Source of the DNA: Thalassotalea marina
GTDB taxonomy: Bacteria; Pseudomonadota; Gammaproteobacteria; Enterobacterales; Alteromonadaceae
Direction of reading: 5' to 3'
Assembly (NCBI RefSeq): GCF_014656435.1
Contig: NZ_BNCK01000001.1
Location: 558,001 to 622,000, forward strand
Length of the DNA: 64,000 bases
Below are positions 55,857-64,000 of the stretch, piece after piece. The position numbers and the translations under genes are program-made. How positions within the stretch are numbered: position 1 is the stretch's first letter; every line of letters starts with the position of its first letter. Below the pieces are notes generated by a model. That model ran no database searches and had not been told where the DNA came from. It saw only the letters and a list, made by a program, of their open reading frames with translations.

Positions 55857-56822
55857 ATGCATTATGACGTATTTAACGGAGACGCTGACGGTATCATTGC
55901 CCTGTTGCAATTGAGGTTTGCTGAGCCTATTGAGTCTGTTTTAGTGACAGGTGTAAAACGGGACATCAGTTTGCTAAAGCGCGTAGATGTGAATAAAGCG
56001 ACTAGTGTTACCGCGCTTGATATTTCAATGGAAAAAAACCACAGCGCTCTAGTCACTTTGCTGGAAAAAGAAATCGACGTTTTTTATGCCGATCATCACC
56101 GACCAGGGGATATTCCTGCGTCGCCATATCTACAACCGATGATCGATACCGATCCAAATACATGTACTAGTTTGATCATCAATAAATATTTAGATGATCA
56201 ATATGTGTTTTGGGCAATTGCCGCAGCATACGGTGATAATATGATTAATTCTGCTGAGCAATTAGCAGATAAGTACAACCTAAGTTCAGAGCAAAGAGCT
56301 AAGTTAAATGAACTTGGAATCTACATTAATTACAACGGCTATGGTCAAAAGCTTGAAGATTTGCACTATGCGCCAGACGAACTGTATCAGTTGTTAACGC
56401 AATTTAAAGATCCATTTGATTTGATTGCACAACAAGGCTCGGTTTTTGAAAAGTTGCAAGCCGCATATACCCAAGATATATCTCAGGCTAAATCAGCTAA
56501 AGTACTGCATGACTGTAGTACTTGTAAGGCGATCTTGTTACCTGATGAAGCGTGGGCAAGAAGAGTTAGCGGTGTCTATGGTAATGATTTAGCCAATCAA
56601 AACCCAGATAAAGCCCATATCGTCTTTACCACAAACGGTGATGACACTTATACTATTAGCCTTCGAGCACCTTTGAATAACAAACAAGGAGCTGGTGATG
56701 TCTGCTCTAAGTTTGCAACAGGTGGCGGACGTGCTGCCGCAGCGGGTGTCAACCAACTTCCAGAAGCTGAAATTGACGCTTTTATAGAGGCAGTTAATCA
56801 CTATTATAAAACATCATCCTGA
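55857..56822 (+). CDS. DHH-family phosphoesterase in the sulfate-activation operon
   Basis: 321 residues. Motif I NGDADGI (about 6-12), a DISM motif II, the DHH motif in YADHHRPGD (about 79-87), motif IV near MIDTDPNTCTS, and a C-terminal DHHA1-like GGGRAAAAGVN. All metal ligands of the DHH superfamily appear present, so it should be an active Mn-dependent phosphoesterase. The substrate is not known. Position between cysC and galE suggests removal of pAp, the by-product of PAPS use, as done by NrnA-type DHH proteins elsewhere. Confidence 0.82.
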   Translation: MHYDVFNGDADGIIALLQLRFAEPIESVLVTGVKRDISLLKRVDVNKATSVTALDISMEKNHSALVTLLEKEIDVFYADHHRPGDIPASPYLQPMIDTDPNTCTSLIINKYLDDQYVFWAIAAAYGDNMINSAEQLADKYNLSSEQRAKLNELGIYINYNGYGQKLEDLHYAPDELYQLLTQFKDPFDLIAQQGSVFEKLQAAYTQDISQAKSAKVLHDCSTCKAILLPDEAWARRVSGVYGNDLANQNPDKAHIVFTTNGDDTYTISLRAPLNNKQGAGDVCSKFATGGGRAAAAGVNQLPEAEIDAFIEAVNHYYKTSS

Positions 56823-56830
56823 GGATTAAG

Positions 56831-57838
56831 ATGAAACTTTTAATTACTGGTGGAACAGGTTATATCGGCAGCCATACGGTTGTTGAGCTTTTAACATTAG
56901 GGCATGAGGTGGTTATTGTCGATAATTTATCGAATTCTTCACCACTTGTGTTAGATAGAGTAGAGCAGATCACAGGACAACGTCCTACTTTTATTGAAGC
57001 TGATATATGTGATCGTATTGCGCTTGAAGCTATTTTCTTTGAGCACAGCTTTGATGCCGTAGTGCATTTTGCTGGCTTAAAAGCAGTTGGCGAGTCGAAT
57101 GAAATTCCACTTAGTTATTACCATAACAATGTCTCGGGTTCAGTGACATTGTTTGAGGTTATGGCAAAGTTTCAAGTTAAGCGCCTTGTGTTTAGCTCGT
57201 CTGCTACCGTTTATGGTGAGAGCAATGTTTCACCCTTACATGAACAAATGCCGATTTCAGCGACCAACCCATATGGTCGTACAAAATTGATGATTGAAGA
57301 AATACTGTTTGATTTAGCTAAAAGTGATGAAGCTTGGTCAATTATCAGTTTGCGTTATTTTAATCCTATTGGTGCACATAAAACTGGCTTAATTGGTGAA
57401 AACCCAAATGGCATCCCAAATAATCTACTTCCTTATGTTGCACAAGTTGCAGTAGGGCGTTTACCACAATTACAAGTGTTTGGTGATGACTATAATACAC
57501 CAGATGGCACCGGAGTTCGTGACTATATCCATGTGGTTGATTTAGCCATAGGGCATGTTAAAGCGTTGGAGTCTCTTGCTGATATCAAAGGTTGTCAACC
57601 AATTAATTTAGGTACTGGAAACGGCACATCCGTATTAGATATTGTTAAAGGTTTTGAGCAAGTCAGTGGAAAAGCTGTACCTTATCAAGTAGTGCCAAGA
57701 CGAGAAGGTGACTTAGCTACTGTTTATGCAAATGCAGAGCTGGCGGAGCGACTCTTGGGCTGGCAAGCTAAATTTAGTCTGACTGATATGTTAGCTGATA
57801 CTTGGCGCTGGCAATCAGAAAATCCAGATGGTTATTAA
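56831..57838 (+). CDS. galE: UDP-glucose 4-epimerase GalE
   Basis: 335 residues. Interconverts UDP-glucose and UDP-galactose. GGTGYIGSHTVVELL NAD motif, SSSATVYG, and the catalytic YGRTK (Tyr/Lys). RYFNPIGAHKTGLIGENP and RDYIHVVDLA are typical. Eight bases after the DHH gene, so it is probably cotranscribed with the cys genes. Confidence 0.95.
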   Translation: MKLLITGGTGYIGSHTVVELLTLGHEVVIVDNLSNSSPLVLDRVEQITGQRPTFIEADICDRIALEAIFFEHSFDAVVHFAGLKAVGESNEIPLSYYHNNVSGSVTLFEVMAKFQVKRLVFSSSATVYGESNVSPLHEQMPISATNPYGRTKLMIEEILFDLAKSDEAWSIISLRYFNPIGAHKTGLIGENPNGIPNNLLPYVAQVAVGRLPQLQVFGDDYNTPDGTGVRDYIHVVDLAIGHVKALESLADIKGCQPINLGTGNGTSVLDIVKGFEQVSGKAVPYQVVPRREGDLATVYANAELAERLLGWQAKFSLTDMLADTWRWQSENPDGY

Positions 57839-57841
57839 AGA

Positions 57842-57868
57842 AAAAAGCCGCTCATAGAGCGGCTTTTT
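57842..57868. terminator. Bidirectional terminator between galE and the EAL-HDOD gene
   Basis: AAAAAGCCGCTC / GAGCGGCTTTTT, a perfect 12-bp stem with loop ATA, with T-runs in both directions. Confidence 0.93.
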
Positions 57869-57885
57869 GGTAAATATAACTAGAA

Positions 57886-59106
57886 TTATTGAGCCATCGA
57901 GAGCTGTTCATCAGTCCATGACATAGCTTCATTAAATGCTTTAGCAACATTGGCTTTATCTAGGTTTAAACCCTCTGCTAATTCGTTACAACTCTGCCAA
58001 TTAGCCTTTTCTAGTTGTTCAACAAGTGATAGTAATTCTGAAAGAGCGCCTGTTTTGTTAATCAGTGCGTCTTTTATCTCTTGTGTGAGAGGTAACTTTT
58101 CCAATACCGAAGTGAGTTCTTCGTCTAATATGGCGTCTATTAGTGACATCAAGCCAGTTAAAAAGGCAATAGAGCTTTGGATATTCCCTTTTGCATCAGC
58201 ACTAATCGTTTCGCAAAATTTTGCTCTGACCATAGCAGATTTAATCAACTCTGATGGTTTGTCAGGATTGGCATTAGTGGCAAACATTAACCCGATAAAA
58301 CGTTTAAGCTCTGCAAATCCTAAGGTGACGAGTGCTTGTTTTATCGTTGATATTTCGCTTCTACGTTTAAACATAGCTGAATTTGCGTAGCGTAATAGCT
58401 TGTATGACAATGATACATCGCGTTCAAAAACAGAAGTGATCGCGGCTAGGTCTAAATCAGGCTTTGATGTTTCATATAACAACTCTGCCATTGCCATTTG
58501 TGAAGGAGATAAATTTTTTGCCTTTATCATTTCTGGTTTGGCAAAAAAGAAGCCTTGAAACAGCTCAAATCCTAATTCAAGTGCTTGGTTATACTCTTCG
58601 TATGTTTCAATTTTTTCAGCAAGCAACTGGATGTGATCAAAAGATGCGATTGCTTTTTTGATTTGAACGATTTCTTCTACTGTTGTCGCTTTCCAATCGA
58701 CTTTAATAATTTTGATGTAGGGATAAAAATGTGCCCATACATTTTGGTGTTCGTAATCATCAAGCGCTAATGTATAGCCTTTTTCAAATAAGGCTTTGCA
58801 CAAAGATAGTAGCTTTTTTCCAGGCTTTATCGTTTCAAGTACTTCAACAACCAATTCTTCGGTTGTCAGCATTTCAGGATAACCTTTATTCAAAGTATCA
58901 AGCGTGAAATTGATAAAAGCAGGTTTGTTACCAGTAAAGTCGCTAATGCCCATATTAAACTGGCTAGCTTCTATCATTTTACTGGTTGCTTCATTACCAT
59001 CTATTTCTGGAAAAACGTTGTCTATGCTATCTCTAAACAGCAATTCATACGCGTAAAGATTTTTTTCTTTGTCCAGTATAGGTTGCCGCGCGGCGTAAAA
59101 ATACAT
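57886..59106 (-). CDS. EAL-HDOD signalling protein (YuxH-like)
   Basis: 406 residues from ATG 59106, with AGGAA 7 bases upstream; an in-frame ATG at 59124 overlaps that Shine-Dalgarno. The N-terminal EAL-like domain (about 1-200) has ELVVEVLE in place of EAL, and keeps ALDDYEH, IIKVDWK, LLAEKIET and LFQGFFFAKP. The C-terminal HDOD domain begins near FERDVSLSYKLLRYANSAMF. EAL-HDOD proteins usually act as adaptors in c-di-GMP-linked motility control (for example CdgJ in Vibrio). Whether this one hydrolyses c-di-GMP is unclear. Confidence 0.9.
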   Translation of the reverse strand: MYFYAARQPILDKEKNLYAYELLFRDSIDNVFPEIDGNEATSKMIEASQFNMGISDFTGNKPAFINFTLDTLNKGYPEMLTTEELVVEVLETIKPGKKLLSLCKALFEKGYTLALDDYEHQNVWAHFYPYIKIIKVDWKATTVEEIVQIKKAIASFDHIQLLAEKIETYEEYNQALELGFELFQGFFFAKPEMIKAKNLSPSQMAMAELLYETSKPDLDLAAITSVFERDVSLSYKLLRYANSAMFKRRSEISTIKQALVTLGFAELKRFIGLMFATNANPDKPSELIKSAMVRAKFCETISADAKGNIQSSIAFLTGLMSLIDAILDEELTSVLEKLPLTQEIKDALINKTGALSELLSLVEQLEKANWQSCNELAEGLNLDKANVAKAFNEAMSWTDEQLSMAQ

Positions 59107-59351
59107 ACAAATTCCTATCAACATATATTTTTAGAATATAGGAGATTTACTTCATGATTTCACGATAATTATTTTCTTTTTCATCCATTGACCGAAGGAA
59201 TCTCGAATATTACCGCAAAATCCTATAATCCCCGTTGATAATCAGATAATATCACCAATCCACTTTAAATATTGTTGCAAATTTGTATATAACGCAATTT
59301 ATTTGAATAAATACATCTCACTTAATAACTACAAAAATTAGGAGAATTCTT

Positions 59352-60833
59352 TTGGCCATAGGTACGTTAGTTTCTTTATCTATATATTTTATCGTCATGT
59401 TAGCTATTGGCTTGTATGCCTACCGAAAGTCTACTAGTGATGTATCTGGCTATATGCTTGGTGGCCGTAATCTTAGCCCGTCAGTTACTGCTCTCTCAGC
59501 AGGTGCTTCTGATATGAGTGGCTGGATGTTAATGGGGCTACCCGGGGCGATGTACGTTTCAGGTGCAAGTAGCATGTGGATTGCGATTGGCTTGGTCATT
59601 GGGGCTTTCTTAAATTATTTAATTGTTGCGCCGCGTTTGAGAAACTACACTGAATTGGCAAATGATTCGATCACCTTACCTGATTTTTTCGAAAATCGTT
59701 TTCATGATTCTAGTCATATCCTCAGAGTGACGTCTTCTATTGTAATCATCATCTTCTTTACGCTTTATACCTCTTCTGGTGTTGTTGCTGGTGGAAAATT
59801 ATTTGAAACATCGTTTGGTTTAACTTACGAGGCAGGTCTATATATCACAGCTGGTGTTGTAGTTGTTTACACTTTGTTTGGTGGTTTTCTTGCAGTGAGT
59901 CTAACCGACTTTGTTCAAGGCTGTATTATGTTTTTAGCCTTAGTATTAGTGCCCGTTGTGGCATTATCTGAAGTTGGTGGTTACGCAGAAATGCAAAGTA
60001 CGATTGCTTCTGTTAATCCAGATATGCTGAATTTATTTGGAGGTGTGTCAGCTATAGGTATTATTTCTGCGATGGCCTGGGGGTTAGGGTACTTTGGACA
60101 ACCTCACATCATAGTAAGGTTTATGGCTATTCGTTCAGTAAAAGATATCCCTGTCGCTCGCAGAATTGGCATGAGTTGGATGATTGTTTCAATTATTGGT
60201 GCATTGGCAACAGGGTTAACTGGGCTTGCATATGTTTCCAAAACAGGTACAAACCTTAAAGATGCAGAAACCATCTTCATTCATTTATCTCAGGTGTTGT
60301 TTCACCCATTAATTACCGGCTTTTTATTGGCGGCTATTCTTGCTGCGATTATGAGTACAATTTCTTCGCAACTATTAGTGACTTCAAGTTCATTAACGGG
60401 TGATTTTTATAAAATATTTTTGAATAAATCTGCCAGTGAAACTGAATTAGTGCGCGTTGGACGTTTATCGGTAGTTTTAGTGGCGATAGTAGCGATTGTT
60501 TTAGCTTATGATAGAGATAGCACCATTTTAAGCTTAGTAAGCAATGCTTGGGCTGGCTTTGGAGCAGCGTTTGGACCTCTTGTTATATTAAGTTTGTATT
60601 GGTCACGTATGACAAAACAGGGCGCTTTAGCGGGTATGTTAGCTGGCGCAGCAACAGTACTGTTTTGGATTTATGCACCGGTAACAATTAATGGTGCTTC
60701 GCTAAGCGCTACTATCTATGAGATTGTCCCTGGTTTTATCGTTGCTACTATAGCGATTATTATTGTCAGTAAGGTAACAAAACCTGTTTCAGCAGAGATA
60801 AGCGAAACATTTGAACGTGCTAAACAGCTTTAA
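59352..60833 (+). CDS. putP: Sodium/proline symporter PutP
   Basis: 493 residues, TTG start with AGGAGA about 7 bases upstream. SSS-family transporter with about 13 membrane segments. SAGASDMSGWMLMGLPGAMYVSG and YGEL-type NYTELANDSITLPDFFENR match PutP, and WGLGYFGQPHIIVRFMAI is the SSS signature. No putA is adjacent. The 227-base upstream gap holds divergent promoters. Confidence 0.93.
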   Translation: MAIGTLVSLSIYFIVMLAIGLYAYRKSTSDVSGYMLGGRNLSPSVTALSAGASDMSGWMLMGLPGAMYVSGASSMWIAIGLVIGAFLNYLIVAPRLRNYTELANDSITLPDFFENRFHDSSHILRVTSSIVIIIFFTLYTSSGVVAGGKLFETSFGLTYEAGLYITAGVVVVYTLFGGFLAVSLTDFVQGCIMFLALVLVPVVALSEVGGYAEMQSTIASVNPDMLNLFGGVSAIGIISAMAWGLGYFGQPHIIVRFMAIRSVKDIPVARRIGMSWMIVSIIGALATGLTGLAYVSKTGTNLKDAETIFIHLSQVLFHPLITGFLLAAILAAIMSTISSQLLVTSSSLTGDFYKIFLNKSASETELVRVGRLSVVLVAIVAIVLAYDRDSTILSLVSNAWAGFGAAFGPLVILSLYWSRMTKQGALAGMLAGAATVLFWIYAPVTINGASLSATIYEIVPGFIVATIAIIIVSKVTKPVSAEISETFERAKQL

Positions 60834-60858
60834 GTGCAAGTTTGTGTTTTAAAAATAA

Positions 60859-60885
60859 AAACGCCAGGCATTATGCCTGGCGTTT
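60859..60885. terminator. Bidirectional terminator between putP and the DUF3379 gene
   Basis: AAACGCCAGGCA / TGCCTGGCGTTT, a perfect 12-bp stem with loop TTA. The T-run is better on the minus strand (TTTTTATTTTT) than on the plus. Confidence 0.9.
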
Positions 60886-60913
60886 CTTATTGGGGAAATC
60901 TTTTCATTTGATA

Positions 60914-61627
60914 TTACGTCGCCCAACGAATTCCCTGATTTAGTTTTTCTTGCCATTGATTTAATGGCTCTTGCTTGTCACCAACAATAATCACACGGCT
61001 GTTATTGTAACTACTGACGACGCCGTTGAATGATTTACTAGAAAACTGCTTATCAAATGCCATGTAATCATTGTCAGGCACAATAAATACATTAACTGGG
61101 CTTGTTCTACCTCTATAGACTAAATGCAGACTCTTCATACCATCAAATCGGCAAAAGTCTGCCATCATCAATTCACCAAGGGTATCGGAAAAGCTACCTT
61201 TGAATGAAGTCATCTTACTATTTAAGGAAGCAAGCGTTACATTGGCTTCATCTTCATTTGTAAAGTATTTAGCCTCATGATTAACATGTGCAATGGCATA
61301 ATCAGCAACCGAATTGTAGGCATGCGAAAATTGTAACTGACTAACCGTAAGCCCTATTGCAAGAGTGATAGATGCTGCTAACGCTAGTCTTATACGACTT
61401 TTACGAGTTTGCTGTTGATGACTTGCTAATGACTGTCTCAGAATAAGCTTTTGGCTTAAACCTTCAGGCACTGGCACTTGCATAGCTTTAGCTATCTGTA
61501 AATCAAAGTCTTCAAGCTCTTGAGCAAACTTTTGTTTTGCAGGGTCATTTAGTTTTGCAGAAACCACATCAGGATCTGTAGATTTGGGATCTGCATATAT
61601 ACTGCGTCTAAATTGCAAATCATCCAT
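60914..61627 (-). CDS. DUF3379 membrane protein, probable anti-sigma factor
   Basis: 237 residues. A soluble N-terminal part (MDDLQFRRSIYADPKSTDPD) resembles an anti-sigma domain. One membrane segment (LALAASITLAIGLTV, about 82-96) is followed by a periplasmic domain. It overlaps the sigma factor gene by eight bases and is translated after it. The pairing suggests that it holds the sigma factor at the membrane; function is inferred from context. Confidence 0.82.
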   Translation of the reverse strand: MDDLQFRRSIYADPKSTDPDVVSAKLNDPAKQKFAQELEDFDLQIAKAMQVPVPEGLSQKLILRQSLASHQQQTRKSRIRLALAASITLAIGLTVSQLQFSHAYNSVADYAIAHVNHEAKYFTNEDEANVTLASLNSKMTSFKGSFSDTLGELMMADFCRFDGMKSLHLVYRGRTSPVNVFIVPDNDYMAFDKQFSSKSFNGVVSSYNNSRVIIVGDKQEPLNQWQEKLNQGIRWAT

Positions 61628-62135
61628 TTTGAAAACCTCTCATTGTTGGCTCTTCGTCTAACGTTTCTTTCAATTGATTACGAGCTCGAAATAATCTGGT
61701 CATGACCGTGTTTTTGTTAAGTGAAAGCATGCTAGCAATTTCGTCGCCACTGAATCCTCCAATTACTTGTAATACCAAAGGCTCTCGGTACTCTTCGGGC
61801 AGCTGAGCTATTTTTTCACGTAACCAGTGATTTTCCGTTTCTTGCTCTGAAGTGGTTGATGAGGCATCTTTTATTGCCGCTTCTTCATATTCCGCCATTT
61901 CAAAGCGCTTACGTTCAAATCGTCGGGCATTTTCTCTGCGTAAAATTGTGATTAACCAAGACTTGGCTGCTTTTTCATCTTTTAAAGAATCTAATGCTCG
62001 CCAAGCGCGTAAAAATGTTTCTTGCACTAAGTCTTCCGCTACTTGCGGGTCGTGGGTCAGCCAATAGGCATAGCGATAAAGATCGCCATGTAATGCCTTC
62101 ACGAGTGCTTCGTATCTAACTTGTTTTGTCGCCAT
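61620..62135 (-). CDS. ECF-type RNA polymerase sigma factor
   Basis: 171 residues. Sigma region 2 (YRYAYWLTHDPQVAEDLVQETFLRAWRAL) and region 4 (LPEEYREPLVLQVIGGFSGDEIASMLSLNKNTVMTRLFRAR, in shorter blocks) are clear, region 3 is absent, so it is a group 4 sigma. Coupled to the DUF3379 gene. Target promoters unknown. Confidence 0.92.
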   Translation of the reverse strand: MATKQVRYEALVKALHGDLYRYAYWLTHDPQVAEDLVQETFLRAWRALDSLKDEKAAKSWLITILRRENARRFERKRFEMAEYEEAAIKDASSTTSEQETENHWLREKIAQLPEEYREPLVLQVIGGFSGDEIASMLSLNKNTVMTRLFRARNQLKETLDEEPTMRGFQNG

Positions 62136-62223
62136 GATTGAACAGACCCGAACGAGTGAAAAAAACTTTCTTAAAAATTTTAATTTAACTGAGGTTTATT
62201 TCAAGTTGAGGTATAGAAAGGCT

Positions 62224-62251
62224 CTGCCGCACTTTGATGATAGTGCGGCAG
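62224..62251 (-). terminator. Hairpin after batD, probable terminator
   Basis: CTGCCGCACT (62224-62233) and AGTGCGGCAG (62242-62251), a perfect 10-bp GC-rich stem with an 8-base loop. On the minus strand only a short T stretch follows. Confidence 0.6.
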
Positions 62252-62261
62252 TTTAGTGAAA

Positions 62262-63908
62262 TTAAGGGTTGAGAGATATTTTAGTGGGTGCTTTTTTTTG
62301 TATACCCGATTTATTAATTTCTTGAATTGCTTTTGCCAAGCCTTGGCCTTGCCATGGTTTTGGCTCTTTGCCAAATTGTGTCGCCTGTAATTCACTAATT
62401 TCAAAGTTTAGTGTTGTAGACGCTGCTTGGTTTTGTATTTGGGCAATCGTTGATACTTTGTCAACAGAAATGGAATTATACCAAGGAACAAGTAGGCTCA
62501 AAGCCTGTTCAGCCTGATGCTTTTTACACGCTGCTAGCAATGCTAGGTAAGCGTCATTAACTTTAACATCCGTTTTATTTTGCCTTGATTGAGCATTTCT
62601 TTTTGCTGAATAAATCCAAGCCGCTAGTGTTAATAGCCATAGTGCTAAAAACACCCATTGTAACCATAGTGTTTGTTGTTGTACTACCAGCGTAGGGGCT
62701 GCTTCAACATTGGCTGAAGTCGGTTGTTCAATAGGTGCACTTGGTACAGGTGCTTGGTCAGGGTTTGGCTCAACGACAATCGTTTGAGCTGGGATCACGG
62801 CTTCTTGGTATTGATTGGTTTTGGTATTCCACCAAGGGATAACAATTTCAGGAATGTTATAAGTGCCTGCTTGGTTAGCAACAATGGCAAAGTTACGAAC
62901 TTTTTGACTAACTAATCGATTACTGTTTAAGCCGGTATGTAACTGTGCTTGGTCAGGGTAAACTTTTAAGCCGTCAGGAAGTGGCATGTCTATTTCTGGC
63001 AGCTGTTCTTCTGACAAGCCCGCAGCGGTCAATGTAATAACTCGGGTAATTGGCTCGCCGACAATGAAATTACCATCTTCTGGCTGCCATTCTTGATGAA
63101 CAGATAATAGTTCACTTGGTAACCACATGCCTTGATATTGTGCCGGAATTGCTTTTACTACAATTGGGATTTCATCACCAATTACACTGACGGGTTTGGT
63201 ATCAGCAAAACTCAAGAAGCTATTGCGGCGGGTCGATGGCATCATTATTTCACCAGAAAAAATTGGCGATTTTAAAACAAACTCACCACTCTCTTGTGGA
63301 CTAATGGCGTAGGCTCTTTCTATCACTCTATAGCGACGACCATTAATGATGGTTTCACTTTCTTTGTCTTTACCAATTTGGTTGATGTTGGCGCCATCAA
63401 GTGCTGGCTCTGTTAGGCTTCCTCGTTTTAATTCTGCGGCAAAATGCAGTTTTACTGTTAGTGTTAGTTGCTGTTGAACATACACTTCTTTGCTTGATAC
63501 TTCAGAGGTGATAAATAACTCTTGTTGTGTAGAGCTGTCGGTTTCACTCGCTTCTATAACCTTTAGGTTAATTGGCGCTGTACTTTTATCTTCAAGGGTT
63601 AGTGCTGGAATAGTGACTTCACCTGGCTTTCTGGCAATAAGTACAATGCTCCATTTTGTGGTGCGAGTTGTCTTAAAGTTCACCATGCTGGTTTGAGAAC
63701 TAACAGAAGTTCTGCCAACAATAAAGTCTCGACCTAACGCTGAAGTATCTAATGCATTTGTATCAATATCATCGTCTGCAATAACCGTTAACACAAAAGA
63801 CTCGTTTACGATAACCGGGTTTTTGTCTACAGATGCTGTCACTTCAGTAAGCGCCTGAGAACCAAAGGAGATGGTTAATCCGATTAGAAAAATAATTGCC
63901 TTTACCAC
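62262..63908 (-). CDS. batD: BatD family protein
   Basis: 548 residues, GTG start overlapping the end of the previous gene, with AGGAG upstream. Signal peptide (VKAIIFLIGLTISFGSQA), a periplasmic beta-rich part with repeats typical of BatD (VDKNPVIVNESFVLTVIADDD; ITSEVSSKEVYVQQQLTLTV in shorter blocks) and a membrane segment near residue 425 (LQWVFLALWLLTLAAWIY) before a cytoplasmic tail. It belongs to the Bat/MoxR-linked cluster, whose exact function (oxygen or stress tolerance) is not well settled. Confidence 0.88.
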   Translation of the reverse strand: MVKAIIFLIGLTISFGSQALTEVTASVDKNPVIVNESFVLTVIADDDIDTNALDTSALGRDFIVGRTSVSSQTSMVNFKTTRTTKWSIVLIARKPGEVTIPALTLEDKSTAPINLKVIEASETDSSTQQELFITSEVSSKEVYVQQQLTLTVKLHFAAELKRGSLTEPALDGANINQIGKDKESETIINGRRYRVIERAYAISPQESGEFVLKSPIFSGEIMMPSTRRNSFLSFADTKPVSVIGDEIPIVVKAIPAQYQGMWLPSELLSVHQEWQPEDGNFIVGEPITRVITLTAAGLSEEQLPEIDMPLPDGLKVYPDQAQLHTGLNSNRLVSQKVRNFAIVANQAGTYNIPEIVIPWWNTKTNQYQEAVIPAQTIVVEPNPDQAPVPSAPIEQPTSANVEAAPTLVVQQQTLWLQWVFLALWLLTLAAWIYSAKRNAQSRQNKTDVKVNDAYLALLAACKKHQAEQALSLLVPWYNSISVDKVSTIAQIQNQAASTTLNFEISELQATQFGKEPKPWQGQGLAKAIQEINKSGIQKKAPTKISLNP

Positions 63909-64000
63909 TTTTTCTTTGCTCCTAAACTAATTTGGCGTTGACGACGTTTTTGATATTCAAGCTGCATTTTATTTCGTAGCAACAAATAGGGATCATCAGT
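63902..64000 (-). CDS. C-terminal end of a Bat VWA/TPR protein (cut by window edge)
   Basis: The last 32 codons of a gene that begins beyond the window. The visible end (DDPYLLLRNKMQLEYQKRRQR) matches the tail of VWA-TPR BatB/BatC-type proteins that precede batD. It overlaps the batD start by seven bases. Confidence 0.7.
   Translation of the reverse strand, partial: TDDPYLLLRNKMQLEYQKRRQRQISLGAKKKW

Overview
The window looks like chromosome of a low-GC marine gammaproteobacterium of the Alteromonadales, most like the Colwellia/Thalassotalea group. This is inferred from gene orders typical of that order: flhA-flhF-flhG-fliA-cheY-cheZ-cheA-cheB-parC-parP-cheW-DUF2802, ribH-nusB-thiL-pgpA, fau-rpiA-serA, cysD-cysN-SLC13-cysC, and batD next to an ECF sigma factor with a DUF3379 protein. 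No rRNA, tRNA, CRISPR array or prophage was found.

Layout. 1-11376 (+): end of the polar-flagellum regulatory genes and the core chemotaxis operon. It includes a ParC/ParP pair for polar placement of the arrays and a CheA whose linker carries three copies of an acidic motif. 11507-12292: mlaA. 12327-16275: a large SLBB-type polysaccharide export protein and a WecA-type initiating sugar-phosphate transferase. 16342-26463: a complete-looking but non-canonically ordered type II secretion cluster (G-E-F-H-I-J-K-L-M-short C-like-D). 26759-28111: a 450-residue, cysteine-free, Ala/Thr/Val/Asp-rich secreted protein. It has its own promoter-like sequence, a roughly 130-base structured leader and a very strong terminator, and is a good candidate for an abundant surface (S-layer-like) protein. 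28251-40555: O-antigen-type cluster with dTDP-sugar enzymes, glycosyltransferases, Wzy-like, Wzz-like, Wzx-like and one unrecognised 438-residue protein. 40885-42106: a small membrane protein and a decayed IS630-family transposase.

42805-45228 (+): ribH-nusB-thiL-pgpA. 45283-49648 (-): serA, rpiA, fau and a POT peptide transporter. 50000-57838 (+): galU, sulfate activation (cysD, cysN, SLC13-type transporter, cysC), a DHH phosphoesterase and galE. 57886-59106 (-): EAL-HDOD protein. 59352-60833 (+): putP. 60914-64000 (-): DUF3379 anti-sigma-like protein, ECF sigma factor, BatD, and the end of a VWA/TPR Bat protein.

How it fits together. The most interesting unit is 12327-40555. It joins a dedicated type II secretion machine, a probable secreted paracrystalline or matrix protein, and the genes for a lipid-linked O-polysaccharide that could hold it on the surface. 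The logic matches Aeromonas, where a dedicated PulD-type secretin exports the S-layer and O-polysaccharide tethers it, but the assignment here is inference. A second point is the DHH phosphoesterase in the cysDNC operon, a candidate to remove the 3'-phosphoadenosine 5'-phosphate (pAp) made during sulfate assimilation.
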